39,841 nucleotides of DNA from an uncultured Oscillospiraceae bacterium (GCA_944387755.1 CALXGC010000024.1:1-39841); one strand, 5' to 3'. Counted from the stretch's first letter, positions 1-7,937 are shown. The notes: generated from the letters alone by a model not told the origin. A program made the numbers and translations.

Positions 1-127
1 CGGCACCTGGGGCAACAACATCATCAGCGAGAACCTGTGGTACACCCACCTGATGAACGTCAGCCGGATCTCCTACAAGGTTCCCTCTATGTACGTCCCC
101 TCCGACGAGGAAATCTGGGCCGAGTAA
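1..127 (+). CDS. CoA-acylating aldehyde dehydrogenase, C-terminal fragment
   Basis: Only the last 41 codons are in the window, ending in TAA at 125-127. The visible tail begins GTWGNNIISENLWYTHLMNV. It resembles the C-terminus of CoA-acylating aldehyde dehydrogenases (succinate-semialdehyde dehydrogenase SucD, or the aldehyde dehydrogenase half of AdhE), where a GTWG motif is followed by an S-E-N-L block and a short tail. Such enzymes interconvert an acyl-CoA and an aldehyde with NAD(P)H. The short tail after this motif indicates a stand-alone aldehyde dehydrogenase, not an AdhE fusion. The active-site cysteine lies outside the window, so the substrate cannot be inferred. A terminator follows directly, which separates this gene from the next unit. 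Confidence 0.6.
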   Translation, partial: GTWGNNIISENLWYTHLMNVSRISYKVPSMYVPSDEEIWAE

Positions 128-151
128 TCTTCCTTTTCTTATCCCTGTTGT

Positions 152-183
152 TGCAAAGATCCGGCTTTTACAGCCGGATTTTT
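152..183 (+). terminator. Rho-independent terminator after the aldehyde dehydrogenase
   Basis: ATCCGGCT at 159-166 pairs with AGCCGGAT at 172-179 around a TTTAC loop, followed by five T residues. The stem can be extended outward through TGCAAA and TTTGCA with one G-T pair. Confidence 0.85.
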
Positions 184-237
184 GCACATCAGGGGAAAAT
201 TAAGTGACAGGACCGAGTGCAGGAAAGGAGAACGTTT

Positions 238-1521
238 ATGATTCCCAATTTTGTGTTGATTCGTCAGACCAACCCCGCGCCCCCTGCCATTGAGCACGCG
301 GGCCAGGCCGTGGAGGAGAGCATCCGGGCGCTGAATCTGGACCCGAAAATGTTTGCGGGCAAGCGCATCGGTATTACAGTGGGCTCCAGAGGCATCGACC
401 GCATTCCGGAGCTGGCCCGCGCGGTGGTCAAAGCCGTAAAAGATGCCGGAGGAAAGCCGGAAATTTTCGCGGCTATGGGCTCTCACGGCGGCGGAACGAA
501 GGAAGGCCAGCGGGAGATGCTCCGCTCCCTGGGCGTGACGGAGGAGACTGTGGGCGCGCCGGTGCTCTGCTGCGCGGAGACGGAGTGCTATGGCAGGAGC
601 GAGCTGGGCTATGACATCTATGGCAATACCCTGGCCAAGGAGTTTGACGGCATCGTTCTGCTCAACCGGGTGAAGACCCACACCGACTTCTCCGACGAGA
701 CGGAGAGCGGCCTGCTGAAAATGATGGCCATCGGCATCGGCAACCCCACCGGCTGCGCCCATGTCCACAACCGCGCCCTGGTCTACGGCTATGGCAAGGT
801 GATTCGGGACGCGGCCAAGCTGCTGATGAGCAAGCTGCCCATTCTGCTGGGCATTATGGTGACGGAGAACTGGCAGGGCAAGCTGGACCATGTGGAGGCG
901 GTGCTGCCGGAGAATTTCTATGAGCGGGAGAAGGCCCTGCTGGCCGCCTATAAGGAGCACCAGGTCAAGCTGCCGGTGAAGAAGCTGGACGTGCTGCTGG
1001 TGGAGGAGATTGGAAAGAACATCTCCGGCGCCGGTATGGACACCAAGGTGATCGGCCGGGTGCGGATTAAGAATCAGCCGGAGCCTCCCTATCCGGACAT
1101 CGGCCGGATTGTGGTGCTCTCGGTGACGGAGCACTCCCACGGCAACGCCATTGGCATCGGACTGGCGGACCTGACCACCCAGCGGGTGCTGGATAAAATT
1201 GACCTCCAGGCCACGTCGCTGAACGCCGTCTCCTCCATGAGCGTGGAGCAGGGAAGTCTGCCCTGTATCGTAAAGGACGACAAGATGGCGGTGCTTGCCT
1301 CCCTGTCCACCCTGGGCAAGAGCGAGGAGGAGTATCAGGACGCCACCATGGCCTATATCGTCAACACCGGGAAGCTGGTGGTGATGGCGGTGTCGGAGGC
1401 GCTGTACCGTCAGATTCAGGACAGCCCCTATATTGAGAAGCTGGCAGGACCCTTCCCCCTGGAGTTCAATGAGGCCGGGGAGCTGAAGAAGCTGAGCCAA
1501 ATGTTCCCGGCGTATTTCTAA
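238..1521 (+). CDS. LarA-like (nickel-pincer racemase superfamily) protein
   Basis: The protein has 427 residues. It looks like a lactate racemase (LarA/DUF2088) family member, in which a nickel-pincer nucleotide moves a hydride to racemise or epimerise a 2-hydroxy acid or sugar. In LarA, two catalytic histidines, a lysine that holds the pincer and a nickel-binding histidine are needed. Plausible counterparts here are H83 (in GSHGGG), H148 (in KTHTDF), K161 (in LLKMM) and H175 or H177 (in AHVHN). The start at 238 has AGGAAAGGAG seven bases upstream, so an upstream in-frame GTG at 217 was not used. Two flavoproteins follow closely, which suggests the racemised product is oxidised. No Lar cofactor synthesis gene (larB, larC, larE) is in the window. 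The substrate is unknown. Confidence 0.75.
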   Translation: MIPNFVLIRQTNPAPPAIEHAGQAVEESIRALNLDPKMFAGKRIGITVGSRGIDRIPELARAVVKAVKDAGGKPEIFAAMGSHGGGTKEGQREMLRSLGVTEETVGAPVLCCAETECYGRSELGYDIYGNTLAKEFDGIVLLNRVKTHTDFSDETESGLLKMMAIGIGNPTGCAHVHNRALVYGYGKVIRDAAKLLMSKLPILLGIMVTENWQGKLDHVEAVLPENFYEREKALLAAYKEHQVKLPVKKLDVLLVEEIGKNISGAGMDTKVIGRVRIKNQPEPPYPDIGRIVVLSVTEHSHGNAIGIGLADLTTQRVLDKIDLQATSLNAVSSMSVEQGSLPCIVKDDKMAVLASLSTLGKSEEEYQDATMAYIVNTGKLVVMAVSEALYRQIQDSPYIEKLAGPFPLEFNEAGELKKLSQMFPAYF

Positions 1522-1574
1522 GGGAGTCTTTTGGAACTGCCCGGCGGTGAAATTTCAGAAGGAGAAAGCGGGAA

Positions 1575-3035
1575 ATGTCAAACAAATACGATGTCATTGT
1601 CATTGGCGCGGGAGCTGTGGGCTGCGCCGTGGCGCGGGAGCTGTCGCGCTATGCGCTGAAGGTTGCCGTGCTGGAGAAGGAGTGCGACGTGGCGGCGGGC
1701 ACCAGCGGCCGGAACTCCGCCGTGGTCCATGCGGGCTTTAACAACAAGCCGGGCAGCCTGATGGCACAGCTGTGCGTGGAGGGCAACCAGGGCTTTGAGG
1801 CGCTGAGCCGGGAGCTGGGCGTCCCCTACCAGAAGACCGGAAAATATTTGATTGCCTTTGACCAGGAGGATATTGAGATTCTGGAGGGGCTGATTCGTCA
1901 GGGCGAGGCCAACGGCGTCAAAGGCCTGCACATGGTGGACGCGGAGACGCTCCACGCCAATGTGCCCAACGTGGGCGGCATTGCGGCCATGCACTCGCCG
2001 GAGACGGCCATCACCAACCCCTTCCTGTACACCATCGCTCTGGCGGAAAACGCCCTGGAGAACGGCGTGGAGTTCTTCCTCCAGACTGAGGTGCAGGCCA
2101 TTGCGCGCCAGGCGGACGGCTACTGCGTCACGGCCGGGGACAAGCAGTTTTACAGCCGGTATGTGGTAAACTCCGCCGGCCTGTTCAGCGGAAAGGTGGC
2201 GGAGATGGCGGGGGTCTCCGGCTACCGCATCTACCCCTGCCGGGGCGAGTACTTTATTTTGGACAAGGCGGCCTCGGAGCTGATGCCGGTGCCGGTCTAT
2301 CCTGCCCCCAAGAAGGGAATCGGCGGCCTGGGCGTCCATCTGACGCCCACCACCAAGGGCAACCTGCTGATCGGCCCCAGCGCGGAGTACCTGGACGATC
2401 CGGAGGACTATGCCAGCACGGCGCCCATTATGGACAAGCTGTTTGCCGAGGCAAAGCAGCTCCTTCCCGCCCTGGAGCGCAAGCAGATCATCGGGGCCTA
2501 CTGCGGCATCCGCTCCAAACTGGCCCCGCCCAACGAGGGCGGCTTCCACGACTTTGTGATTCGTGAGGAGCCGGCGGGCATGATTCAGCTCATCGGTATC
2601 GAATCCCCCGGTCTGACGGCCTCTGTGCCCATCGCCCGGCGGGTGATTGGAATGCTCCGGGAGCACGAGAACCTGAAGGAGAAGCCGGACTTCCAGCCGG
2701 TGCACAAGGCGAAGGTGAAATTCTCCCAGCTCCCCAAGGAGGAGCAGGAGGCGCTGATCCGGCAGGACCCGGAGTACGGCGAGATTGTCTGCCGCTGCGA
2801 GCAGGTGACGAAGCGGGAGGTGCGGGACGCCATTGAAAATCCCCTGGGGGCGCGGTCCCTCAGCGCCATCAAGTACCGCTGCTCCGTGACCATGGGCCGC
2901 TGCCAGGGCGGGTACTGCCTGTCCCGCATCGCAGATATGCTGATTCACGAGTACCACATGAGGCCGGAGGACGTCACCCTCCGGGGAGCCGGATCTCCGC
3001 TCTTTGAAGGGTTTTTGCGGGAGGATGTCCAATGA
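1575..3035 (+). CDS. FAD-dependent oxidoreductase, GlpA/LhgO-like, with BFD-type [2Fe-2S] domain
   Basis: The protein has 486 residues. It starts with a dinucleotide-binding GAGAVG at residues 11-16, then a DAO-type FAD domain. The segment SAVVHAGF followed by KPGSLMAQLC resembles L-2-hydroxyglutarate oxidase (LhgO) more than classical GlpA. The C-terminal part has C406, C408, C443 and C448 in the CxC and CxxxxC spacing of the BFD-like [2Fe-2S] domain of the anaerobic glycerol-3-phosphate dehydrogenase subunit GlpA. It probably oxidises a hydroxy acid or glycerol-3-phosphate and passes electrons to the partner encoded next, whose ATG overlaps this stop codon. No glycerol kinase or facilitator is nearby, so glycerol catabolism is not favoured by context. 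The start is supported by AGAAGGAGAAAG just upstream. Confidence 0.8.
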   Translation: MSNKYDVIVIGAGAVGCAVARELSRYALKVAVLEKECDVAAGTSGRNSAVVHAGFNNKPGSLMAQLCVEGNQGFEALSRELGVPYQKTGKYLIAFDQEDIEILEGLIRQGEANGVKGLHMVDAETLHANVPNVGGIAAMHSPETAITNPFLYTIALAENALENGVEFFLQTEVQAIARQADGYCVTAGDKQFYSRYVVNSAGLFSGKVAEMAGVSGYRIYPCRGEYFILDKAASELMPVPVYPAPKKGIGGLGVHLTPTTKGNLLIGPSAEYLDDPEDYASTAPIMDKLFAEAKQLLPALERKQIIGAYCGIRSKLAPPNEGGFHDFVIREEPAGMIQLIGIESPGLTASVPIARRVIGMLREHENLKEKPDFQPVHKAKVKFSQLPKEEQEALIRQDPEYGEIVCRCEQVTKREVRDAIENPLGARSLSAIKYRCSVTMGRCQGGYCLSRIADMLIHEYHMRPEDVTLRGAGSPLFEGFLREDVQ

Positions 3036-4405
3036 AGAAACAGATTGTCATTATCGGCGGCGGCCCCGGCGGACTGGCCGCGGCGCTGGCCGCCTCGGAG
3101 GAGGCGGACTGCCAGGTCGTCATTCTGGAGCGGGAGCCGAGGCTGGGCGGAATTCTGAACCAGTGCATTCATGACGGCTTCGGACTCCACCGGTTCGGGA
3201 AGATGATGAGCGGCCCGGAGTACGCCCACCGCTATGAGGAGCTGGTCCGCCGGACCAACGTGGAGATTCACACGGACACCATGGTCATCGACTTCGCCCC
3301 GGACCGGACGGTAAAGGCGGTGAACAAGCAGGGAGTGCTGCTCTACCACCCGGACGCGGTGATCATCGCCACCGGCTGCCGGGAGCGCACGCGGGGCGCC
3401 ATCGCCATCCCCGGAAGCCGGCCGGCGGGAATTTTTACCGCCGGCGTGGTGCAGAGCCTGATGAATCTGCACAACATCCAGGTGGGCAGCCGGGTGGTGA
3501 TTCTCGGATCGGGAGACATCGGCCTGATTATGGCCCGCCGCCTGACCTATGAGGGGGCCAAGGTGCTGGCCGTGGTGGAGCTTCAGAAGGAGCCCGGCGG
3601 CCTTCAGCGCAACGTCAGCCAGTGCCTGTACGACTTCGGCATTCCGCTGTATGTGCGCCACACCATCACGGAGATCCGCGGGAAGAAGCGGGTGGAGTCG
3701 GTGGTCATGGCCCAGGTGGACGACGCCGGCAAGCCGGTTCCGGGGACGGAGCAGGAGATTGCATGCGACACCCTGGTGCTCTCGGTGGGCCTGATCCCGG
3801 AGAATGAGCTGGCCCAGAAGGCTGGCGTGGCCCTGGACCCCCGGTCCAACGGCGTGCTGGTGGACGAGCACCTCCAGACCAACGTGCCCGGCGTGTTTGC
3901 CTGCGGCAATGCGAAGAAGGTGCTGGACCTGGCGGATTATGTCTCCAGAGAGGGCGAGCTGGCCGGAAGAAACGCGGCCCGCCTGCTGAAGGGGGAGCCC
4001 ATGGGCACCATCACCGGCGCCATGGAGAACCCCATGGCCAAGGGCCTGCCCCCGGAGAACAGCCTGACCTGCATTCTGTGCCCCAACGGCTGCCAGCTGC
4101 TTTGGGAGGACGGAAAGGTGACGGGCAACCGCTGTCCCAGGGGACTGACCTTTGCCCAGCAGGAGCGGGAACAGCCCATGCGCTCCCTGACCATCACTCT
4201 GCTGGGAGAGAACGGGACCCTGATTCCGGCCCGGACCACAGCGCCCATCCCCAAGGACCGCATTTTTGAGGCCATTGCCCAGTGCCGGAAGCAGAAGGTC
4301 AGCGGCCCCTGCCATGTGGGCGACGTGCTGATTGAAAATCTGCTGGGCTGCGGCGTGGATCTCATCGCCAGCGCGGACGGGAACGGAGCTGCTCAGAAGA
4401 GTTAA
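3032..4405 (+). CDS. FAD/NAD(P)-binding oxidoreductase, GlpB/HcnA-like, fused to DUF1667
   Basis: The protein has 457 residues. The first FAD-binding motif GGGPGG is near residue 8 and a second dinucleotide motif, GSGDIG, is near residue 155, as in pyridine nucleotide-disulfide oxidoreductases. From about residue 343 it continues into a DUF1667-like domain with CILCPNGC (C347, C350, C354) and CPRG (C368), likely a metal or Fe-S site. In many Firmicutes and Thermotogae a GlpA-like flavoprotein, a GlpB-like flavoprotein and a separate small DUF1667 protein are encoded side by side. Here the third partner is joined to the second. The ATG overlaps the previous TGA (ATGA), which argues for coupled translation and complex formation. 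It likely transfers electrons from the partner flavoprotein to NAD(P)+ or another acceptor. Confidence 0.78.
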   Translation: MKKQIVIIGGGPGGLAAALAASEEADCQVVILEREPRLGGILNQCIHDGFGLHRFGKMMSGPEYAHRYEELVRRTNVEIHTDTMVIDFAPDRTVKAVNKQGVLLYHPDAVIIATGCRERTRGAIAIPGSRPAGIFTAGVVQSLMNLHNIQVGSRVVILGSGDIGLIMARRLTYEGAKVLAVVELQKEPGGLQRNVSQCLYDFGIPLYVRHTITEIRGKKRVESVVMAQVDDAGKPVPGTEQEIACDTLVLSVGLIPENELAQKAGVALDPRSNGVLVDEHLQTNVPGVFACGNAKKVLDLADYVSREGELAGRNAARLLKGEPMGTITGAMENPMAKGLPPENSLTCILCPNGCQLLWEDGKVTGNRCPRGLTFAQQEREQPMRSLTITLLGENGTLIPARTTAPIPKDRIFEAIAQCRKQKVSGPCHVGDVLIENLLGCGVDLIASADGNGAAQKS

Positions 4406-4410
4406 AAAAA

Positions 4411-4436
4411 GACGGCCTGCGGGCCGTCTTTTTTTA
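4411..4436. terminator. Bidirectional terminator between convergent genes
   Basis: GACGGCC at 4411-4417 and GGCCGTC at 4422-4428 form a stem with loop TGCG. It is flanked by seven A residues on the left and seven T residues on the right, so it can act in both directions. It overlaps the stop codon of the minus-strand gene at 4434. Confidence 0.9.
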
Positions 4437-5516
4437 CGTTCCGTTTTCCCACACCGCCTGGGGGACCGGAAGGTCCGGGTCCAGCTGGTCGGAGAGGGAG
4501 ACCAGCCGGTCCTCCGTCCAGGGGAGGCCGGCGCCGGTCAGCGCGGTGAGCGCCGCCGTCCGGTCCGCCTCCGTCCAGATGCGGTCCACACCGGCCAGCG
4601 CCGCCGGGGTCAGACCGGTGCTGGAATCGGTCCCGTCCAGCACGGCGCCGGAGACGCAGAGGGAGAGGCGCACGTCGTAGGACGCCAGAGCCTGGGCGGC
4701 TTTGTCCAAAAAGCCGCCTGTCACCGCGTCCAGACTGCCCTCCGGATAGTTCTCGCCCCGCTTCAGGTTTCCAAGGGGGCCGTCCGCCTGGGCGGGGTAG
4801 CCCCAGTAGTCCAGCACAAGCTCGTCGAAGCCCATCTGGGCCAGCTCGGTCATCAGCCCCACCAGGTAGTCCTGCACCGCCTGGTTGGAGGGGGCGGCCC
4901 AGTGGCAGCCGCTGCCGTCCCGCCAGCGGTAGTCGCTGCTGGTGCGCAGGGTGTACTCCATCTGTCCGCCCAGGGCCTCGTCCCGGAAACAGGACAGGCG
5001 GGCTGCGGTGTAGAGCCCCTCCGCGTTCCAGGCGGCGAGAGTCTCGTTGACCGTCTCCGCCGGAATGCCATCCTGGAGGGAGGAGGCCAGCGGCTGCTGG
5101 GACTGCCAGCCCAGCGCGCCCAGAGCGTCCTTCATATCCACCAGCACGCCGTCCGCGCCGCTCTGCTCCGCCAGGGAGCGGGCGCTGCCGTCCAGCAGGG
5201 CGGAGACGGGGACGGAGAGCAGAGAGGCGGCCTGTTCCTCCACAGGAGGCTCCGGCTGGGCGGCGTCTTCGTCCTGGTCGTCCGGCGCGGGGTCGGAGGA
5301 CTGGTCCGGAAGCGCTCCGTCCGGGGCGTCAGGCTCCTCCTGACTTTGAGAGGGGGACGGAGAGAAGGGGAGGGAGAAGGGGGGCTTCCACCCCAGGAAC
5401 AAAAGCACTCCAGCCAGGACCACCAGAACGGCCAAAACCAGCGCGATGCGCTTGAGCCAGTCGGTCAGCGTGGCCCGGCCCCGGTAGGAGCGGTAGTCAA
5501 ATTGAGAGCGGCGCAT
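4434..5516 (-). CDS. Membrane-anchored DUF4015-like putative glycoside hydrolase
   Basis: The protein has 360 residues. One hydrophobic segment at about residues 24-44 follows a basic N-terminus, so it should be anchored with the rest outside the cell. A linker of about 50 residues rich in Pro, Asp, Glu and Ser follows. The extracellular domain holds GVLVDMKD and, later, GFDELVLDYWGYP, which resemble the two acidic strands of the DUF4015 putative glycosyl hydrolase family (TIM-barrel type, VIDVKDD and DEIQLDYVRFP in typical members). The second Asp of the first motif is absent and the Arg of the second is replaced by Trp-Gly, so activity is uncertain. It has its own promoter at 5569-5597. The substrate is unknown; a cell-wall or exopolysaccharide role is only an inference. 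Confidence 0.65.
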   Translation of the reverse strand: MRRSQFDYRSYRGRATLTDWLKRIALVLAVLVVLAGVLLFLGWKPPFSLPFSPSPSQSQEEPDAPDGALPDQSSDPAPDDQDEDAAQPEPPVEEQAASLLSVPVSALLDGSARSLAEQSGADGVLVDMKDALGALGWQSQQPLASSLQDGIPAETVNETLAAWNAEGLYTAARLSCFRDEALGGQMEYTLRTSSDYRWRDGSGCHWAAPSNQAVQDYLVGLMTELAQMGFDELVLDYWGYPAQADGPLGNLKRGENYPEGSLDAVTGGFLDKAAQALASYDVRLSLCVSGAVLDGTDSSTGLTPAALAGVDRIWTEADRTAALTALTGAGLPWTEDRLVSLSDQLDPDLPVPQAVWENGT

Positions 5517-5568
5517 GGCGTCTCCTCCTCGCTTCGGTGAACTCTGCGGCCTTTAAAAGCCGCCTCCT

Positions 5569-5597
5569 ATTATAGCAACCTTCTTTTTTTCTTGCAA
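5569..5597 (-). promoter_or_regulatory. Promoter of the DUF4015-like gene
   Basis: On the minus strand, -35 TTGCAA (5597-5592), a 17-base spacer and -10 TATAAT (5574-5569) match the vegetative sigma factor consensus closely. TGC directly before the -10 adds an extended -10 element. Confidence 0.85.
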
Positions 5598-5607
5598 CTG
5601 CCGGTTT

Positions 5608-6360
5608 TTAAATGACCATGCCGCCGTCCACGGACAGGACCTGTCCAGTGATGAAGCTGGAGGCGGGGGAGGCCAAAAAGAAGATGGCCTCCGCCACCTC
5701 CTCCGGGCGGCCGATCCGGCCCAGGGGGGTCTCCTCCGCCAGGGACTCCAGGTCCGCGGGGCTCAGATGGCGGTTCATGTCGGTGTCAATGACGCCGGGG
5801 GCCACGCAGTTGACCCGGATGTGGGAGGGGCCCAGCTCCTTGGCCATGGCGCGGGTCAGGCCGATGATCCCCGCCTTGGAGGCGGAGTAGGGGGCCTCGC
5901 AGGAGCCGCCGGTGACGCCCCACATGGAGGAGACGGTGACGATGGCGCCGCTCTGCCGCCGGACGAAGCCGGGCACAGCGGCCTGAAACAGGTGAAAGGT
6001 CCCGTCCAGGTTGACGGACATGACCTGCCGCCACTCGGGAAGGGAGACGTCGGTGAGGAGCATCTGCCGCGGGGCGACGCCGGCGCAGCACACCAGGGCC
6101 GACAGGGGGCCGAAGCGCCGCTCCGCCTCCCGGACCAGGGCGGCGGCCTGCTCCGGCTGGGAGACGTCCGCCTCCAGGGCGGCGGCCTGGACGCCGGTTT
6201 GCTCCAGCTCCTGGGCCAGCCGCTCCGCCTGGCCGCGGGAGCGGCAGTAGTTGACCGCCACATTCCATCCGCCCTGGGCGAAGCGGCGGGCCGCCGCCGC
6301 GCCGATGCCCCGGGAAGCGCCGGAAATCAAAACGGCGGGGCGGTGCGTCTGTTGCTCCAT
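5608..6360 (-). CDS. Short-chain dehydrogenase/reductase, FabG-like
   Basis: The protein has 250 residues, the usual length of classical SDR enzymes. It shows the cofactor motif SGASRGIG at residues 13-20, a Ser-12-residues-Tyr-3-residues-Lys catalytic arrangement (SS...YSASK), and the C-terminal [12 protein letters not shown] block typical of 3-oxoacyl-ACP reductase-like proteins. The usual NNAG motif reads CCAG. The gene stands alone, not within a fatty acid synthesis cluster, so it may act on another keto substrate. The TGxxxGIG-type motif followed by an Arg (SRGIG) suggests NADPH. An AGGAGG lies 12 bases upstream of the chosen ATG, a slightly long spacing. Confidence 0.85.
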   Translation of the reverse strand: MEQQTHRPAVLISGASRGIGAAAARRFAQGGWNVAVNYCRSRGQAERLAQELEQTGVQAAALEADVSQPEQAAALVREAERRFGPLSALVCCAGVAPRQMLLTDVSLPEWRQVMSVNLDGTFHLFQAAVPGFVRRQSGAIVTVSSMWGVTGGSCEAPYSASKAGIIGLTRAMAKELGPSHIRVNCVAPGVIDTDMNRHLSPADLESLAEETPLGRIGRPEEVAEAIFFLASPASSFITGQVLSVDGGMVI

Positions 6361-6410
6361 AGGACCTCACAACCTCCTGAAAACTGCAAATAAAAAGGCC
6401 TTGTTCTTCT

Positions 6411-6439
6411 ATTGTACCCGCATTTCACGCGCCGCGCAA
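6411..6439 (-). promoter_or_regulatory. Promoter of the SDR gene
   Basis: On the minus strand, -35 TTGCGC (6439-6434), 17-base spacer, -10 TACAAT (6416-6411). The start site would fall about 45 bases before the SDR start codon. Confidence 0.7.
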
Positions 6440-6528
6440 CCTTTTTTCAAAAACCGCGGGGTTCGGCCGCCATAGCGGAGAATTTATAAAAACGTCTTCT
6501 CTCTTTACGGGAAGTTTACAAAATTTCC

Positions 6529-6556
6529 TTGCTTTTTTGCCGGGCCGACCTATAAT
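6529..6556 (+). promoter_or_regulatory. Promoter of the lipid kinase gene
   Basis: -35 TTGCTT at 6529-6534, 16-base spacer, perfect -10 TATAAT at 6551-6556. Transcription would begin near 6563, which rules out the in-frame ATG at 6565 as a well-led start and favours ATG 6625. Confidence 0.75.
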
Positions 6557-6624
6557 AAGGTCCAATGGCGTCTGCCCAAAAGACGCCGCAGGGAGAACTG
6601 CTGACTTTGACGAGGGTATCTGGA

Positions 6625-7545
6625 ATGAAACGAATGCTGCTTTTATATAATCCAACTGCGGGGAAGGGGGCCGCCGCCGCCCAGCTGTCCGTCATTGTGG
6701 ACAGCTTCACAAAGGCCGGGTGGCTGACCACCGTCTATCCCACCCAGGAGAAGGGGGACGCCACCCGCGCCGTGCGGGAGCTGGGGGCCTCCTTCGACCG
6801 TGTGGTCTGCTGCGGAGGGGACGGCACCCTGAGCGAGACGGCGGCGGGCCTGCTGGAGCTGCGCCGTCCGCCGCTGCTGGGCTATATCCCCGCCGGCTCC
6901 ACCAACGACTGCGCCGCGACGCTGAACATCCCGCGGATTTATACAAAAGCGGCGGAGCTGGCGGCCGGAGACGGCAAGCCTCTGCACTGGGACATCGGGA
7001 CGCTGAACGGCAAGCCGTTTGTCTATGTGGCCGCCTTCGGGGCCTTTACCGAGGTGGCCTATGACACGCCCCAGGACCTGAAGAACACCTTCGGACACCT
7101 GGCCTATATCGCGGCGGGGATCGCCTCCATCCCCTCCATTACGCCCTACCCCATGCGGGTGGAGTTCGACGGGCAGGTGCTGGAGGACGAGTTTTTCTAC
7201 GGCATGGTGTGCAACAGCTACTCTGTGGCCGGCGTGCGGAACCTGCCCACCGACCGGGTGGAGCTGGACGACGGCCTCTTCGAGGTCATCCTGGTCCGAA
7301 AACCCCTGAGCATCGGCGAGATCGGGGCCAGCCTCCAGACCCTGTTCCGCTCCGGCGCCATGGAGGAGGGGAGCGCGCTGCTCTCCTTCCACGCGTCGAG
7401 CCTGAAATTCACCAGCGGGAAAGCGGTGCCCTGGACGCTGGACGGGGAGTACGGCGGCAGCCACACCGTCAGCCAGGTGGAGAACCACCGCCAGGCCCTG
7501 GCCATTCTCCCCGGACAGAGGCCGGAGGAGGCGGCTTCCTCCTGA
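6625..7545 (+). CDS. Diacylglycerol/lipid kinase, YegS/DgkB family
   Basis: The protein has 306 residues, normal for this family. It starts MKRMLLLYNPTAGKG, carries the ATP-binding GGDGT at residues 64-68 and has PAGSTNDCA, a variant of the conserved GTxND segment. The C-terminal half has the beta-sandwich features of soluble bacterial diacylglycerol kinases (DgkB) and YegS. These use ATP to phosphorylate diacylglycerol or related lipids, returning lipid to phosphatidic acid at the membrane. The start at 6625 was chosen because a GAGGG lies 8 bases upstream and the predicted transcript starts only about 60 bases earlier. The exact lipid substrate is not visible. Confidence 0.85.
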   Translation: MKRMLLLYNPTAGKGAAAAQLSVIVDSFTKAGWLTTVYPTQEKGDATRAVRELGASFDRVVCCGGDGTLSETAAGLLELRRPPLLGYIPAGSTNDCAATLNIPRIYTKAAELAAGDGKPLHWDIGTLNGKPFVYVAAFGAFTEVAYDTPQDLKNTFGHLAYIAAGIASIPSITPYPMRVEFDGQVLEDEFFYGMVCNSYSVAGVRNLPTDRVELDDGLFEVILVRKPLSIGEIGASLQTLFRSGAMEEGSALLSFHASSLKFTSGKAVPWTLDGEYGGSHTVSQVENHRQALAILPGQRPEEAASS

Positions 7546-7561
7546 GAAGCAGGATTTTTTT
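7540..7561 (+). terminator. Weak terminator after the lipid kinase
   Basis: TCCTG at 7540-7544 and CAGGA at 7550-7554 form a 5-bp stem that includes the stop codon, followed by seven T residues. The stem is short, so read-through is likely. Confidence 0.45.
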
Positions 7562-7562
7562 C

Positions 7563-7591
7563 TTTACTCCGGCGGAAAGATTTACTATAAT
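7563..7591 (+). promoter_or_regulatory. Promoter of glmS
   Basis: -35 TTTACT at 7563-7568, 17-base spacer, -10 TATAAT at 7586-7591. It gives a 5' leader of about 340 bases before glmS that contains the ribozyme. Near the start site, 7601-7612 and 7636-7647 can form a 12-bp stem (CGGCCCGT with ACGGGCCG plus TTC with GAA). Confidence 0.8.
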
Positions 7592-7699
7592 AAGAGCAAC
7601 CGGCCCGTTTTCAGCCCCTGAGAAGTGAGGCGGCAGAAGACGGGCCGCGGCAATCATCGCAGAACAGAGAGGAGGGCCATGGGGCGCGCCCCATCACAA

Positions 7700-7906
7700 A
7701 GCGCCAGCGCCTGTCCTGGCTTCGGGACAGGACGACGAGGAGAAGGGAGTATCGAGGGCTTCGCCGGGGACGGCGGAGCGAAAACTTCGGCGGATGCCCT
7801 TCCGCACCGGTCCGGGTGCGCGACCCGGCGGACAAATATGCGGGCGACCGCAAAACAGAACCGCCGGGACCGGATTACGAGGCACAAATGGCTGCGAGTT
7901 TGTCCT
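7700..7906 (+). ncRNA. glmS ribozyme: glmS ribozyme (glucosamine-6-phosphate-activated self-cleaving RNA)
   Basis: This leader matches the glmS ribozyme in order and sequence. Cleavage is expected between A7700 and G7701, where AAGCGCC begins. P1 is CCTGTCC 7710-7716 with GGACAGG 7725-7731. The conserved GACGACGAGGA and TATCGA follow. P2 pairs GAAGGG 7742-7747 with CCCTTC 7797-7802, and the core TTCGGCGGATGCCC is at 7786-7799, nearly identical to the Bacillus subtilis core. An extra hairpin at 7758-7779 (loop GGGA) extends P2. A closing P4-like helix pairs GGACAAA 7830-7836 with TTTGTCC 7899-7905, just before the ribosome binding site. The RNA cleaves itself when glucosamine-6-phosphate is high and so lowers glmS expression. 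Confidence 0.93.
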
Positions 7907-7937
7907 CCCAATCAGATATTAGGAGGAAGAAAATTTT

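Noticed and set aside
139..6393. Long open frames opposite or out of phase with clear genes (for example on the minus strand across 139-1500, 1578-3032 and 2945-4315)
   Set aside because: They are low-complexity (His, Gln, Gly, Arg rich), lack ribosome binding sites and domains, and lie fully inside strong conserved genes. High GC removes stop codons on the other strand.
6565..6624. An upstream in-frame ATG at 6565 for the lipid kinase
   Set aside because: It lies only about 9 bases after the -10 element, has no ribosome binding site and would add 20 residues before the conserved start.
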